Part shown: positions 1 to 8,704 of the stretch, piece after piece
Layout: every line of letters begins with the position of its first letter
Numbering within the stretch: position 1 is the first letter of the stretch
NCBI RefSeq assembly: GCF_014297335.1
Contig: NZ_JACOQH010000003.1
Span: 248,001 to 312,000, forward strand
Length of the DNA: 64,000 bases
Origin: Roseburia_D yibonii
Lineage (GTDB): Bacteria > Bacillota > Clostridia > Lachnospirales > Lachnospiraceae
Direction of reading: 5' to 3'
The notes under the pieces: generated by a model
What the model saw: only the letters and a program-made list of their open reading frames with translations
The model's database searches: none
Told to the model about the DNA's origin: nothing
Program-made: the position numbers and the translations under genes

Positions 1-783
1 CATATCATCCGGATGGCAGGAGTACGGATAGATCGGCACACATGCCACCATACATCCGATCTTGAAATCCGGGTTGATCTCATGTCCTTTTTTCACCACA
101 AGCGCGCTTGCGACCAGTTCATGATGTACGACCTGATACATGCACTCTTCCGGTTTTTCCTCGTTCTCAAAAATAACGCCGGAACAGGTATAGCCAAACA
201 GCGGATATTTGTAGTTTTTCTGGTTGTTGATCTCGTTAAAAGTCATCCAGTATTTCACTTTGTCCTTATAACGCTTCATGACGGTCACTGCGTACTTTAC
301 AAAGAAATCGATGAGCTTACGGTTTTTCCATCCGCCGTACTGTTTTACCAGATAAAGCGGCATCTCAAAGTGTGACAGGGTGATGACCGGCTCGATCCCG
401 TATTTTAACAGTTCATCAAACAGATCATCATAAAACTGAAGTCCCGCTTCATTCGGTTCTTCCTCATCTCCATGCGGAAAGATCCTCGTCCACGCGATGG
501 ATGTGCGGAAGCACTTGAATCCCATCTCCGCGAACAGTTTAACATCTTCTTTATAATGATGGTAAAAATCCACCGCCTCATGATTCGGGTAATAACAGTC
601 TTTCTTTACGCCGTCTGTGATGATACGATCCACACCGTGCGCGCCGCCGGTCAGAACGTCTACGATACTCAATCCCTTGTTTCCTTCCTGCCAGCCGCCT
701 TCTACCTGGTGCGCCGCTACCGCGCCGCCCCAGAGGAAGTTATCCGGCAGTGTCTGTCTGCCTGTATTTCCACTGTTCTCCAT
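1..783 (-). CDS. 6-phospho-beta-glucosidase, GH1 family (C-terminus cut by window)
   Basis: Glycoside hydrolase family 1 enzyme that would cleave phosphorylated beta-glucosides in the cytoplasm after PTS uptake. The 261 visible residues open with an early LWGGAVAAHQVEGG motif typical of GH1 N-termini. They go on through SIAWTRIFP and a WMTFNEIN motif, whose Glu is the family's acid/base residue. The catalytic nucleophile region lies beyond the window's left edge. The start is ATG at 783 with an AGGAGG site at 792-797. It lies 26 bp downstream of the PTS permease gene, and the two look like one operon. Family identity is sure; the 6-phospho substrate is inferred from the PTS partner. Confidence 0.93.
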   Translation of the reverse strand, partial: MENSGNTGRQTLPDNFLWGGAVAAHQVEGGWQEGNKGLSIVDVLTGGAHGVDRIITDGVKKDCYYPNHEAVDFYHHYKEDVKLFAEMGFKCFRTSIAWTRIFPHGDEEEPNEAGLQFYDDLFDELLKYGIEPVITLSHFEMPLYLVKQYGGWKNRKLIDFFVKYAVTVMKRYKDKVKYWMTFNEINNQKNYKYPLFGYTCSGVIFENEEKPEECMYQVVHHELVASALVVKKGHEINPDFKIGCMVACVPIYPYSCHPDDM

Positions 784-809
784 ACTGTAAACCTCCTGTT
801 CCGCACGTT

Positions 810-2687
810 CTATTTTCTTACTTCCATAACCTTCTCAGCCACGTTTACCTGTTTTCCGGCCTCTGTGGTTATGCCGCTTACATCATCCATATTTGTCACA
901 ATGTAAATGACGGTCGTGTCATAGCCTGCTTTCTTTATTTCCTCTAAATCAAATTCTACCAGCAGATCGCCTTTTTTCACTTTTGCTCCCTGCTCGATAT
1001 GTGGCGTAAAGCCTTTTCCGTTTAACTCAACGGTATTGATCCCGATGTGGATCAAAAGCTCCAGTCCGTTTTCATCGGTGATACCGACTGCGTGTCCGGT
1101 CTCAAATACGGTTTCCGCAGTTCCGTCACACGGTGCGTATATCTTTCCTTCCGCCGGGCAGATCCCAACACCATCGCCCATTGCTTTGGAAGCGAATACT
1201 TCATCTTTTACTTCGCTGATGTTTACAACTTTACCACGCACCGGGCTTCCCAGTGTGATCTCTTCTGCATCGGTTTTCGCATCTGCTTTGGTGTCTGCTT
1301 TTGCGTCTGTGGTCAGTTTATTGTCTGTATCTGCTCCTGTTTCTTCAAATCCAACGATCATGGTGAGTACCATGCCGAGCACGAACGCTACTAAAATAGA
1401 GATCAGAAGTCCGATAAACTGGCGCTCATAGCCGGCTTTGAAGTACGCCGGAAGTGTTGCGATACCAGGCATATTGTAGCCCCAGGATACCGCGCGGAAT
1501 GCTCCGCCGATCGCTCCTCCGACCGCACCTGCGATACATCCGCAGATCATCGGTTTCTTTAAACGTAAGTTTACTCCGTAGATCGCCGGCTCTGTAATAC
1601 CGAAAAGTCCGGTGATCGCTGCGGAAAGGGATACCCCTTTCATGTCTTTGTCTTTTGTCTTTAAGAATACCCCCAGTGCTGCGCCCGCCTGTGAAAATAC
1701 TGCGGATGCCTGCAGACCGGTAAAGGTGTCATATCCAAGATTTGCGTAGTTTCCAACGGTGACCGGTGTGATTCCCCAGTGTACACCGAAAATAACAAGT
1801 ATTTCCCAGAGTCCGCCGACAATCAGTCCTGCGACGATCGGGCTTAATCCGTATAAGAAATTGTAAGCTCCTCCGATCGCTCCTCCGATCGCGTTTCCAA
1901 CCGGTCCGCACGCAAGCAGTGTAAGCGGAACCATGATCGTGATCGTAAACATCGGGGAAAACAGGTTGCGCACTACGATCGGCAGTACCTTATCCCAGAA
2001 GCGCTGTACATAGGATGCGATCCAGATGGACAGGATGATCGGGATTACGGAAGATGTATAGCTTAACAGCTGTACCCTGATCCCAAGGAAGTAAACCGGA
2101 TCTCCCGCATTTACCATGGCGATGTAGTCCGGGCAGACCAGCGCACACGCGATGACCAGTGCCACGAATGTATTCATGTTAAATTTCTTCGACGCGGTGA
2201 CTGCGATCAGTACCGGTAAAAACGTAAATGCTGTCCATGAAATAAAGTTTAAGATCTGATAAGTTCCACCTGTTGTGTCGATCAGATTTGCTGCCACAAA
2301 AATTCCAAGGATACCCTGTAAGATACCGCAGGCTGCCAGTGTATACAAAAACGGTGCAAAGATACTTGAGATCACATCGATGATACCGCTCACGATGCCG
2401 GTCTTCTTTTTCTCTCCAACTGCTGCTGTCTCGTCCACGGTGATCAGTTTCATGACCTGTGCGTATGCGTCGCTGACATGATTTCCGATCACAACCTGAT
2501 ACTGTCCGCCCGCCTGAACGGTTGTGATGACTCCCGGAATCCTTGCGACTTTCGCGGAATCTATGCCGGATTCATCTTTCAAAATGAAACGGAGCCGTGT
2601 GGCACAATGTGTCACATTTATGATATTTTCATCCCCGCCAAGTTCTTTTACAAGTTCTCTGGCGGTAATTTCATAGTTAATAGCCAT
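810..2687 (-). CDS. PTS beta-glucoside transporter subunit EIIBCA
   Basis: Membrane permease of the phosphotransferase system that imports and phosphorylates a beta-glucoside. Domain order is IIB, IIC, IIA, as in BglF. The IIB phosphorylation Cys is near residue 28 (THCATRLRF). The IIC domain covers roughly residues 100-460 with many hydrophobic segments. The IIA domain carries the active-site His in LLIHIGINTVEL near residue 540. A Lys/Asp/Ala-rich linker (TDAKADTKADAKTDAEE) joins IIC to IIA. I chose the ATG at 2687 because a GGGGG-type ribosome site lies just upstream; an in-frame start 21 bases earlier is possible. It is followed by the GH1 gene, and an RpiR regulator is encoded upstream. 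Confidence 0.95.
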   Translation of the reverse strand: MAINYEITARELVKELGGDENIINVTHCATRLRFILKDESGIDSAKVARIPGVITTVQAGGQYQVVIGNHVSDAYAQVMKLITVDETAAVGEKKKTGIVSGIIDVISSIFAPFLYTLAACGILQGILGIFVAANLIDTTGGTYQILNFISWTAFTFLPVLIAVTASKKFNMNTFVALVIACALVCPDYIAMVNAGDPVYFLGIRVQLLSYTSSVIPIILSIWIASYVQRFWDKVLPIVVRNLFSPMFTITIMVPLTLLACGPVGNAIGGAIGGAYNFLYGLSPIVAGLIVGGLWEILVIFGVHWGITPVTVGNYANLGYDTFTGLQASAVFSQAGAALGVFLKTKDKDMKGVSLSAAITGLFGITEPAIYGVNLRLKKPMICGCIAGAVGGAIGGAFRAVSWGYNMPGIATLPAYFKAGYERQFIGLLISILVAFVLGMVLTMIVGFEETGADTDNKLTTDAKADTKADAKTDAEEITLGSPVRGKVVNISEVKDEVFASKAMGDGVGICPAEGKIYAPCDGTAETVFETGHAVGITDENGLELLIHIGINTVELNGKGFTPHIEQGAKVKKGDLLVEFDLEEIKKAGYDTTVIYIVTNMDDVSGITTEAGKQVNVAEKVMEVRK

Positions 2688-2751
2688 ATGAGCTACCCCC
2701 TTCTCCAATTTTTATTTTTTGTTTTTCTGCACCCGGTTGCTTTGTGATTTT

Positions 2752-2781
2752 ATTATAGCGCATTCTGTGAAAAACGCTATA
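2752..2781 (-). promoter_or_regulatory. Promoter and likely operator of the beta-glucoside operon
   Basis: A minus-strand TATAAT lies at 2752-2757 with no good -35 box. It is embedded in an inverted repeat: TATAGCG at 2754-2760 and CGCTATA at 2775-2781, 14 bases apart. The outer arm covers the place where -35 should be, so a bound protein would control access. The adjacent RpiR regulator is the obvious candidate (inference). Part of the sequence also resembles a catabolite-responsive element, with about 11 of 14 consensus positions. Confidence 0.55.
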
Positions 2782-2829
2782 TTTTGCGGCTCTTTAGGAA
2801 AACGTCTGCACCAAAGAAATTTGTTACCG

Positions 2830-2867
2830 AAAAAAAACAGGGTGTTTCTCTTTTCTGAAACATCCTG
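2830..2867 (-). terminator. Intrinsic terminator after the RpiR regulator gene
   Basis: In minus-strand sense, an 11-bp stem with one mismatch (CAGGATGTTTC with GAAACACCCTG) is followed by eight T. It lies 23 bp after the regulator's stop codon and separates it from the PTS promoter. Confidence 0.8.
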
Positions 2868-2889
2868 CGTTCTTTTCTTCCTGTCCCGG

Positions 2890-3642
2890 TTATGAGATCT
2901 CCGCCATGAGCCGCCGCCCAAGCGCCTCTAAGAGATAAAGTACCGGAACCTGTGTGGTAATATTATATTCTCCTTTGATCATCCGCTCCGTCACATAGTA
3001 GGCGAGATGGTAATCCGACATCTTTGCCAGTGTATTGGAAACTCCGTTTGTGATACTTAAGATCTTACATCCATGCTCCTTAAAGTGCATGACCTGGCTG
3101 ATCACTTCCTGCGTCTCGCCGGACTCGGACAACGCAATCACCAGCGCATCTTCCCGGTCTCCGCCGATCGGATAATACGGATCTTCGATATACTGGCTGT
3201 ACTTGCCCAGATTGGAAAAATACCGCGCACCGTATTTGCCGAGGATCCCGGAAGTCCCGATCCCCACAAAGATCAGCTGCTTTGCCGCTTTGATATGCAT
3301 GGCATACTCATTCATCTGTTCTTCATAGCGTGTCGATGTCACCGTCCGGAAAAAGTTCGTCAGCTCGTCCACGCTCTCATCCATTCTGGCTTTGCTTTTG
3401 TGCTCTTTTTCTTCCTTTAAAAACATCTTGAACTGCACACGGAATTCGGAGTACCCGTCGCATCCCGCCTTTTTACAGAACCGTACCACTGTAGATGTGG
3501 AAACATGTACCGCCTCCGCCAGTTCCCGTATCGTCATATACTGTACTTCATGCCTGTGTTCCATCACATAATTGTATACAAGCATCTCGAGATTGTTAAA
3601 TGACTGTAATACCTCATAACTGAACATATGATCTGTTTTCAC
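2890..3642 (-). CDS. RpiR/MurR-family transcriptional regulator with SIS domain
   Basis: Sugar-phosphate-responsive DNA-binding regulator, 250 residues, normal length. The N-terminal HTH_6 domain (about 1-77) contains TIRELAEAVHVSTSTVVRFC. The C-terminal SIS sugar-isomerase fold (about 105-245) starts at IFVGIGTSGILGKYG and includes the ALSESGETQEV phosphosugar-binding loop. It is encoded just upstream of the beta-glucoside PTS operon with its own terminator in between, which suggests it senses the phosphorylated beta-glucoside and acts on the inverted repeat at 2754-2781. The family is certain; the target is inference. Confidence 0.92.
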   Translation of the reverse strand: MKTDHMFSYEVLQSFNNLEMLVYNYVMEHRHEVQYMTIRELAEAVHVSTSTVVRFCKKAGCDGYSEFRVQFKMFLKEEKEHKSKARMDESVDELTNFFRTVTSTRYEEQMNEYAMHIKAAKQLIFVGIGTSGILGKYGARYFSNLGKYSQYIEDPYYPIGGDREDALVIALSESGETQEVISQVMHFKEHGCKILSITNGVSNTLAKMSDYHLAYYVTERMIKGEYNITTQVPVLYLLEALGRRLMAEIS

Positions 3643-3686
3643 TTTCTATATTGATGCTACCATTTTACCATCAATCCGGTATTTTT

Positions 3687-4781
3687 TCAAACCGCTGTTT
3701 CCGCGATCAGCTCCTGCATGAGCTGGTGTACGGTCGTCATTTCATGGATCCGCCCGGTATTCGCCCCGCAGAAGATCAGTCCGTTTTTCACATCCCCCTT
3801 TACCGCATCGATCAGTGCCTTGGTAATGCAGTATGGCACTTTTGCCGGATTGCATTTTTCCAGACAGTTGTAACACTTTAAAACGGACTGTTTCGATCCT
3901 TTGATCCGCTCTAAAAAAGCGTTGCGCAGTGCCCGCCCCGGCATGCCGACTGGACTTTTTATGATCTCGATATCCTCATTTTTCGCCTGAATGTACGCCT
4001 GCTTATACGCCTCGGAGGCATCACACTCTTCGGTCGCCACAAAGCGGCTTGCGATCTGCACGCCATCCGCGCCAAGCTCTAACGCATGACAGATGTCTTT
4101 TCCATCATAGATGCCGCCCGCGACAATGACCGGGATCTCCCTCTCGAATTTTTCCTCATATGCTTTCTTGCAGGCAATGATCTGTTGCACTTCGCCGTCA
4201 AAATCGATCGCTCCCACATCCTTTAACTGTTCATCGGAAAATCCCAGATGCCCACCGGCTTTCGGTCCCTCGATCACAATGAAATCCGCAGTTCTCTTAT
4301 AATGATGATCCCACATCTTTAAGATCAGCTGTGTCGCGCGCTTTGAGGAAACGATCGGCGCGATCTTTGTCCTGCAGGTCTCGCCGACCAGCTCCGGCAG
4401 CTTCATCGGAAGCCCCGCTCCGCTGATGATCACATCCGCCCCTGCCGCGACCGCTTCCTTTACATGCTCCTTATAGTGCTTTAACGCGACCATGATATTT
4501 ACCCCGATCAGTCCGTTTCCACAGGCGATCTCCTTCGCCCGCGCAAGATGCCTGCGGATCGCCAGACGGTTGCAGCCCGCCTGGTCTTCTTCAAAACCGT
4601 CCTCGTCATACCCGATCTGCGCCGTTGAAATAATGCCGACTCCGCCTTCTTTCGCGACGGCTCCCGCCAGACTGCTGCGGCTGATCCCGACTCCCATGCC
4701 GCCCTGGATAATCGGCACTTCCGCCTCCAGCTCCCCGATCTTAAGTGGTTTCCCCGTCCATCTATATTCCTCTGCTGCCAT
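3687..4781 (-). CDS. Nitronate monooxygenase / 2-nitropropane dioxygenase-family flavoprotein
   Basis: FMN-binding TIM-barrel enzyme, 364 residues. N-terminal VPIIQGGMGVGISRSSLAGAV and the later PVIVAGGIYDG and GADGVQIASRF segments are the usual phosphate/FMN-binding loops of the NMO/FabK superfamily. The C-terminus carries a Cys cluster (CYNCLEKCNPAKVPYC) common in Firmicutes members; its role is not known to me. True nitronate oxidation is unproven, and many homologues are enoyl-ACP-reductase-like or of unknown substrate. I chose the ATG at 4781 because GGAGGAGAAGG sits directly before it; the longer frame to 4838 lacks this. It lies 44 bp upstream of the RpiR gene, same strand. Confidence 0.88.
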   Translation of the reverse strand: MAAEEYRWTGKPLKIGELEAEVPIIQGGMGVGISRSSLAGAVAKEGGVGIISTAQIGYDEDGFEEDQAGCNRLAIRRHLARAKEIACGNGLIGVNIMVALKHYKEHVKEAVAAGADVIISGAGLPMKLPELVGETCRTKIAPIVSSKRATQLILKMWDHHYKRTADFIVIEGPKAGGHLGFSDEQLKDVGAIDFDGEVQQIIACKKAYEEKFEREIPVIVAGGIYDGKDICHALELGADGVQIASRFVATEECDASEAYKQAYIQAKNEDIEIIKSPVGMPGRALRNAFLERIKGSKQSVLKCYNCLEKCNPAKVPYCITKALIDAVKGDVKNGLIFCGANTGRIHEMTTVHQLMQELIAETAV

Positions 4782-4930
4782 ATCCTTCTCCTCCGATATC
4801 CTCTTTTTACAGATTTGTTTAAATAGTTTGACTGTCAAACTATTTTTAGTATATGGCAGTTTCGTTTTTGTGTCAATGTTTTATTGCAATGTTTTCTATT
4901 TTATATAGTTTTGATTACTATATTCGTGTT

Positions 4931-4972
4931 AAAAAAGGCGGCAGAAAGCTCTTTTAAAAGCTCCTGCCACCC
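4931..4972 (-). terminator. Terminator after the nitroreductase gene
   Basis: In minus-strand sense, a long hairpin with outer arms GGTGGCAG and CTGCCGCC and inner arms AGCTTTT and AAAAGAGCT is followed by TTTTTT, starting 9 bp after the nitroreductase stop. Confidence 0.85.
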
Positions 4973-4980
4973 GTCTTTCT

Positions 4981-5499
4981 TTACAATTTATCGTAGGAAA
5001 CCAGCTGTTTTACCGGAATTCTTGTCTTTTCGTGACGATCTTCATCCGGCGCATTCTCGTTGGCATATCCGATGACCAGAATGTTGACCGGCTCAAGATT
5101 ATCCGGAAGCGCAAATTCCTCTTTGATGACATCCGGCTTAAAATAACACACCCATACACTGCCAAGCCCAAGCTCCGTTGCCTGCAACATCATATGATCC
5201 GTCAAAATCGATGCGTCTATGTCGCAGGTATTCTTATGATCGAAGGGGCGCACCCACGCTTTGTCGTGATCCGCGCATACTATGACCGTCACCGGTGCAT
5301 TATAAATGTTTGCCGCTTTCCCGACTTTTTGTAATGCTTCCTCACTCTGCGCCACAATAAGATGCACCGGCTGTAGGTTCGCTGCCGTTGGTGCCACATA
5401 TGCTGCTTCTAAAATCTGTTCCAGTTTCTCCGCTTCTACTTTCTGTTCTGTGTAATTCCTCACAGAATAACGTTTTTTTGCAATATCCAAAAATTCCAT
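4981..5499 (-). CDS. Nitroreductase-family FMN oxidoreductase
   Basis: NAD(P)H:FMN-dependent reductase of the nitroreductase fold, 172 residues, typical of the short single-domain type. The N-terminal RYSVRNYTEQKV is the family's FMN-phosphate-binding start. The segment APTAANLQPVHLIV and the later GLGSVWVCYF are conserved. The substrate cannot be told from sequence; roles range from quinone to nitro-compound reduction. It is divergent from an HxlR regulator gene with overlapping promoters, a classic arrangement in which the regulator controls the reductase in response to redox or electrophile stress (inference). Confidence 0.92.
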   Translation of the reverse strand: MEFLDIAKKRYSVRNYTEQKVEAEKLEQILEAAYVAPTAANLQPVHLIVAQSEEALQKVGKAANIYNAPVTVIVCADHDKAWVRPFDHKNTCDIDASILTDHMMLQATELGLGSVWVCYFKPDVIKEEFALPDNLEPVNILVIGYANENAPDEDRHEKTRIPVKQLVSYDKL

Positions 5500-5548
5500 T
5501 TATCATTCCTCCTATTTGTGATTGTTCTTCTGGCCAGCCTGTACTATA

Positions 5549-5598
5549 ATTATATCCTGAATATCTTATTTAACAAGAACGCACTATTTTGGTATATA
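5549..5598. promoter_or_regulatory. Overlapping divergent promoters, nitroreductase and hxlR
   Basis: Minus strand: TTGTTA (5571-5576), 16-bp spacer, TATAAT (5549-5554), driving the nitroreductase. Plus strand: TTAACA (5570-5575), 17-bp spacer, TATATA (5593-5598), driving hxlR. The two -35 boxes occupy the same six bases, so one bound regulator could shut both. Confidence 0.75.
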
Positions 5599-5625
5599 CT
5601 ACCTAAAAGGAAAGGATGATTTATT

Positions 5626-5958
5626 ATGGAAGAAAAATGTTCCGGTTTTACCTGTCCGGTGGAAGCGACCATCCAGCTGATCGGCGGAAAATATAAAGCC
5701 ATCATTCTCTGGCATCTGATGCATCAGACACTGCGCTACAGTGAACTTCACAAACGTATGCCAAAAGCTACCGATAAAATGCTGGCTCAGCAGCTGCGGG
5801 AACTGGAAAAAGACGGACTCATCCACAGGGAAGTTTATCCTGTTGTTCCGCCAAAGACAGAATATTCCCTGACCGATCTCGGCAAGACACTTGCCCCGAT
5901 CCTGGATGCCATGTGTAACTGGGGGCGTGACTATCTGGGGGAAGATTCCCCAAAATAA
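5626..5958 (+). CDS. HxlR-family winged-helix transcriptional regulator
   Basis: DNA-binding regulator of 110 residues, the normal HxlR/MarR-like length. It begins with an N-terminal Cys pair (EKCSGFTCPVEATIQLIGGKYK). The winged helix-turn-helix includes LRYSELHKRMPKATDKMLAQ and the EYSLTDLGKTLAPIL wing/helix. An N-terminal Cys right before the HTH is the redox- or electrophile-sensing residue in characterised members such as HypR and YodB; that it senses here is inference. AAAGGA precedes the ATG. It is one of the few plus-strand genes and faces the nitroreductase gene. Confidence 0.93.
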   Translation: MEEKCSGFTCPVEATIQLIGGKYKAIILWHLMHQTLRYSELHKRMPKATDKMLAQQLRELEKDGLIHREVYPVVPPKTEYSLTDLGKTLAPILDAMCNWGRDYLGEDSPK

Positions 5959-6033
5959 CTGCTACACATCAAAACTGTTTTCATCCACATAAGTCGTCAA
6001 AAAATCCGTCTGTTCCCTTTGCATTATATTGCG

Positions 6034-6058
6034 AAAAGGGCGGTCACACGACCGCCCC
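6034..6058 (-). terminator. Terminator after the GGDEF gene
   Basis: Perfect 8-bp stem GGGCGGTC/GACCGCCC with loop ACAC (6038-6057). In minus-strand sense it is followed by TTTTC. It lies between convergent hxlR and the GGDEF gene. Confidence 0.8.
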
Positions 6059-6074
6059 AAATGTTACTTATTCC

Positions 6075-7106
6075 CTATTCCTGGTATATCACTACCTGAT
6101 TTCTTCCGTTATTCTTTGCCTCATATAATGCAGTGTCCGCATTTTTGATGGTCTTCTGGTAATCCCCGCCATCGTATACCGCAACACCGATCGATATCGT
6201 AATCTTCCCGACCGCAAGTTCGAGCTGCTCCACTGCTTTTCGAAATTCCTGTACATGCGCTTTGAAATTGCCGTCCCGGTTCTTCATGACAATGATAAAT
6301 TCTTCACCGCCCCAGCGAACCAGATACTCGCTCGGATTCAATTTTGACCGCACTGCTTCCGTCACTTTGACCAGCACCTCGTCACCAGCAACATGTCCAT
6401 AGGTATCGTTTACATGTTTGAATTTATCGAGATCATACAGGGCAACCGCCATCTGTTCCCCGGCATCACGGACAAAATGATTTCCCTCATCTACCAGCGA
6501 AGTAAGGAGATTTCTGTTGTACGCTCCGGTCAGCATATCGTGCTTTAAGTTCTCTTCCAGTTTCTTTTTCATCACCAGCTGATCCCTGAATGTCCGCTCG
6601 ATCGCGACGTCAAATACACAGATCCCGATATAAAGCGGAATGCCCAGTAAGAACATCATCGCAAAATCCGGATAATGCAAAAAGGTATTCGCAATGCTGA
6701 TATCCACAAACAAAAATCCCTGTCCGACAACCGCACCCGAAATTGGTGCCGCGATCCCCAAAATAAAGGAACAGAACAAAATGATGAAAAAACCGACACA
6801 CGCGTATCTCAAATCTTCCAGATAGTAGCATGCCCATATCGTACACCACATGACACTGTGCCCAAACACATAGGTCATTGTCACCATGATCCGGTAGTCC
6901 TTCGTGCGCTTATTTGCCCACATGAATACCAGAAACGGCAGAATGATCGCCATGCGCGCAAGCAGTGTCGCCGTTGTGAATCTTCCGAACAGATAACAAT
7001 CGGAGAAAAAGTACGCGACTGACAGCACGCACGCCGCGATCACCACCCACATGTTCATGCTTCTGTAATATTCGTATTTTGCCTGATAAAATTCCTGTTT
7101 GCTCAT
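6075..7106 (-). CDS. Membrane-bound diguanylate cyclase (GGDEF)
   Basis: Makes cyclic-di-GMP from two GTP at the membrane. Residues about 17-175 hold roughly six hydrophobic segments forming a sensor-like membrane domain that I cannot assign to a named family. A C-terminal GGDEF domain (about 185-343) starts at HDMLTGAYNRN. The active-site loop is intact as GGEEF (VRWGGEEFIIV). The RxxD inhibitory site expected five residues upstream is NPSE here, so product inhibition at the I-site is probably absent. It stands alone with its own terminator. A c-di-GMP-degrading HD-GYP protein is encoded at 16271-17293 in the same window. Confidence 0.93.
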   Translation of the reverse strand: MSKQEFYQAKYEYYRSMNMWVVIAACVLSVAYFFSDCYLFGRFTTATLLARMAIILPFLVFMWANKRTKDYRIMVTMTYVFGHSVMWCTIWACYYLEDLRYACVGFFIILFCSFILGIAAPISGAVVGQGFLFVDISIANTFLHYPDFAMMFLLGIPLYIGICVFDVAIERTFRDQLVMKKKLEENLKHDMLTGAYNRNLLTSLVDEGNHFVRDAGEQMAVALYDLDKFKHVNDTYGHVAGDEVLVKVTEAVRSKLNPSEYLVRWGGEEFIIVMKNRDGNFKAHVQEFRKAVEQLELAVGKITISIGVAVYDGGDYQKTIKNADTALYEAKNNGRNQVVIYQE

Positions 7107-7144
7107 CCTTTGTACAACCTCTGTTCCCTGTTATATGACTGCGG

Positions 7145-7825
7145 CTATCTGACTGCTGTCATATAACGATTATATAGCTCTGCTTCCTTCTTCTTCGCCG
7201 CATGATAATATTCCCGCACCTTTATATCCCCGGACAGGATCAGATACTGCTCCTGCTTTAAGATCCCGCTGATCGCGCGGACATCGGGACTCATATAATA
7301 AAGCGGATCGTCCCCGTCCTCATTTAAGATGCGCAGATATTCCTGTAACACCGGAAAATAGCGTCCCCCCGCTTCTCTGATCCTGCACTTCGCCTCCAAA
7401 ACATCCGGAACCCCTGCGACATCATGTGCAAAAAATTTCCCGTTGTCCTCACTGTCCGCTCCGTAGCAATGTCCAAACGGCGTACTCCACGCCATTCCCG
7501 GCTGCTTTGACTGCACGATCCTGTCATGGTACATCCATTCCAGATCTTCATAGTCAAAACCTGCCTCTTCCAGTACCAGGTACAGTGCCGTATGCGTATC
7601 CCATTTCTGACGCGTGATCTGATCGAACGCCTCCCCATTCGCCGCCTCATCCTCACACGCACTCACTGAGAGCCAAAAAATATAATTGTTGTCCGCCGTC
7701 CCGACAATGATCACCCTGCGGTCACGCGTAAAATAAAGATCGATCTGTCTGTGATCCGGGTTGATCGTGTAGGAAACATTTTGCCGGTTCTTCTGATTTA
7801 CATAATTTTTAATCATGACACACAT
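7145..7825 (-). CDS. Hypothetical protein, 226 residues, no recognised family
   Basis: I do not recognise this protein. It is soluble, with no signal peptide or membrane segment, rich in Tyr and Asp/Glu in its middle, with a basic Lys/Ala/Glu-rich helix near the C-terminus (YYHAAKKKEAELYNRY). The first 60 residues read as alternating beta strands (YFTRDRRVIIVGTADNNYIF). It lies 38 bp upstream of the GGDEF gene on the same strand, so co-transcription is possible. The start is uncertain: ATG at 7825 or ATG at 7816, neither with a strong ribosome site. Codon use looks like its neighbours, supporting a real gene. Confidence 0.75.
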   Translation of the reverse strand: MCVMIKNYVNQKNRQNVSYTINPDHRQIDLYFTRDRRVIIVGTADNNYIFWLSVSACEDEAANGEAFDQITRQKWDTHTALYLVLEEAGFDYEDLEWMYHDRIVQSKQPGMAWSTPFGHCYGADSEDNGKFFAHDVAGVPDVLEAKCRIREAGGRYFPVLQEYLRILNEDGDDPLYYMSPDVRAISGILKQEQYLILSGDIKVREYYHAAKKKEAELYNRYMTAVR

Positions 7826-7911
7826 CCGCTCTGCCTGTTTTTTTCTATCATATACTTGCTTTTATCATACCACAAATTTGCGTAAAAAGCATCTGCCAGA
7901 ATCATTTCGGG

Positions 7912-8703
7912 CTAACTCGCGAGGTCACGCTTCGCATAGATCCGTCCAGAAAAGACCGTCAGCGCAGCAATGACAATTACTCCCAGGACAAATGCCCCAC
8001 GATCCGGCTGCTCCCTTGAAAAGATTTCCGTCGCATTCGCATAGGAAAACGGGGAAATAAATTTTACGTCTTCGAGATCCGGTACAACTCTTGCCATGAG
8101 ATCGTATACATATAAGATTACCGGAATTGAGATTCCAATGCCTGCCCTGTTCTTTTTACTGACCGCCGAAATCAGGAAACAGATGGACGCAATCTCTGTA
8201 TTCATCATAAGCTGCAATGCTATAAAACGGAGGAATTCCCCTGTAATTTCTTTTTCTCCAAGTGCAAGAAAACCAATCTGATAACATCCCGCGCAGAAAA
8301 TCGTAAAAAGCACAAGACTTGCGATCACCGCCGCGAATTTTGCAATGATGATCTTCTCCCGCGCAACCGGCAAGGTAAAGGTAAATTCCGCCGTGTGTCC
8401 ATCTTCCTCTTTCGACAGGATCACCGTTGCCAGTGTTGCCGCAAACATACTGCTTCCAAGCGCATGTATCGTGCCGATCTCCGTTGCAAAATATCCCTGC
8501 AGCGTAGCGATACTCAGTGTATTCATCCCAAACGCCTCCGAGAAAGCGCCCATCGATGCGAAATTTTCTGCCATTCCAGCCATACTGCCTTCCATACTTT
8601 GATATAACAAAATACAGATAAGTCCTATGCCTCCGACTACTGCCGACCACAGAAGAAGACTTTTTCCTGCTGCTTTCCATTCCATTTTCCAAAATGCATA
8701 CAT
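7912..8703 (-). CDS. ABC-2 type transporter permease
   Basis: Integral membrane partner of the ATPase encoded directly upstream; 263 residues with six hydrophobic segments, as usual for ABC-2 permeases. The first helix is LLLWSAVVGGIGLICILL. A central stretch with EEDGHTAEFTFTLPVARE is the cytoplasmic loop typical of the bacitracin/antimicrobial-export-like group. I set the start at ATG 8703, preceded by GGAGG; the frame is open further upstream into the ATPase gene but lacks a site there. It begins 1 bp after the ATPase stop, so translation is coupled. Substrate unknown. Confidence 0.9.
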   Translation of the reverse strand: MYAFWKMEWKAAGKSLLLWSAVVGGIGLICILLYQSMEGSMAGMAENFASMGAFSEAFGMNTLSIATLQGYFATEIGTIHALGSSMFAATLATVILSKEEDGHTAEFTFTLPVAREKIIIAKFAAVIASLVLFTIFCAGCYQIGFLALGEKEITGEFLRFIALQLMMNTEIASICFLISAVSKKNRAGIGISIPVILYVYDLMARVVPDLEDVKFISPFSYANATEIFSREQPDRGAFVLGVIVIAALTVFSGRIYAKRDLAS

Positions 8704-8704
8704 A

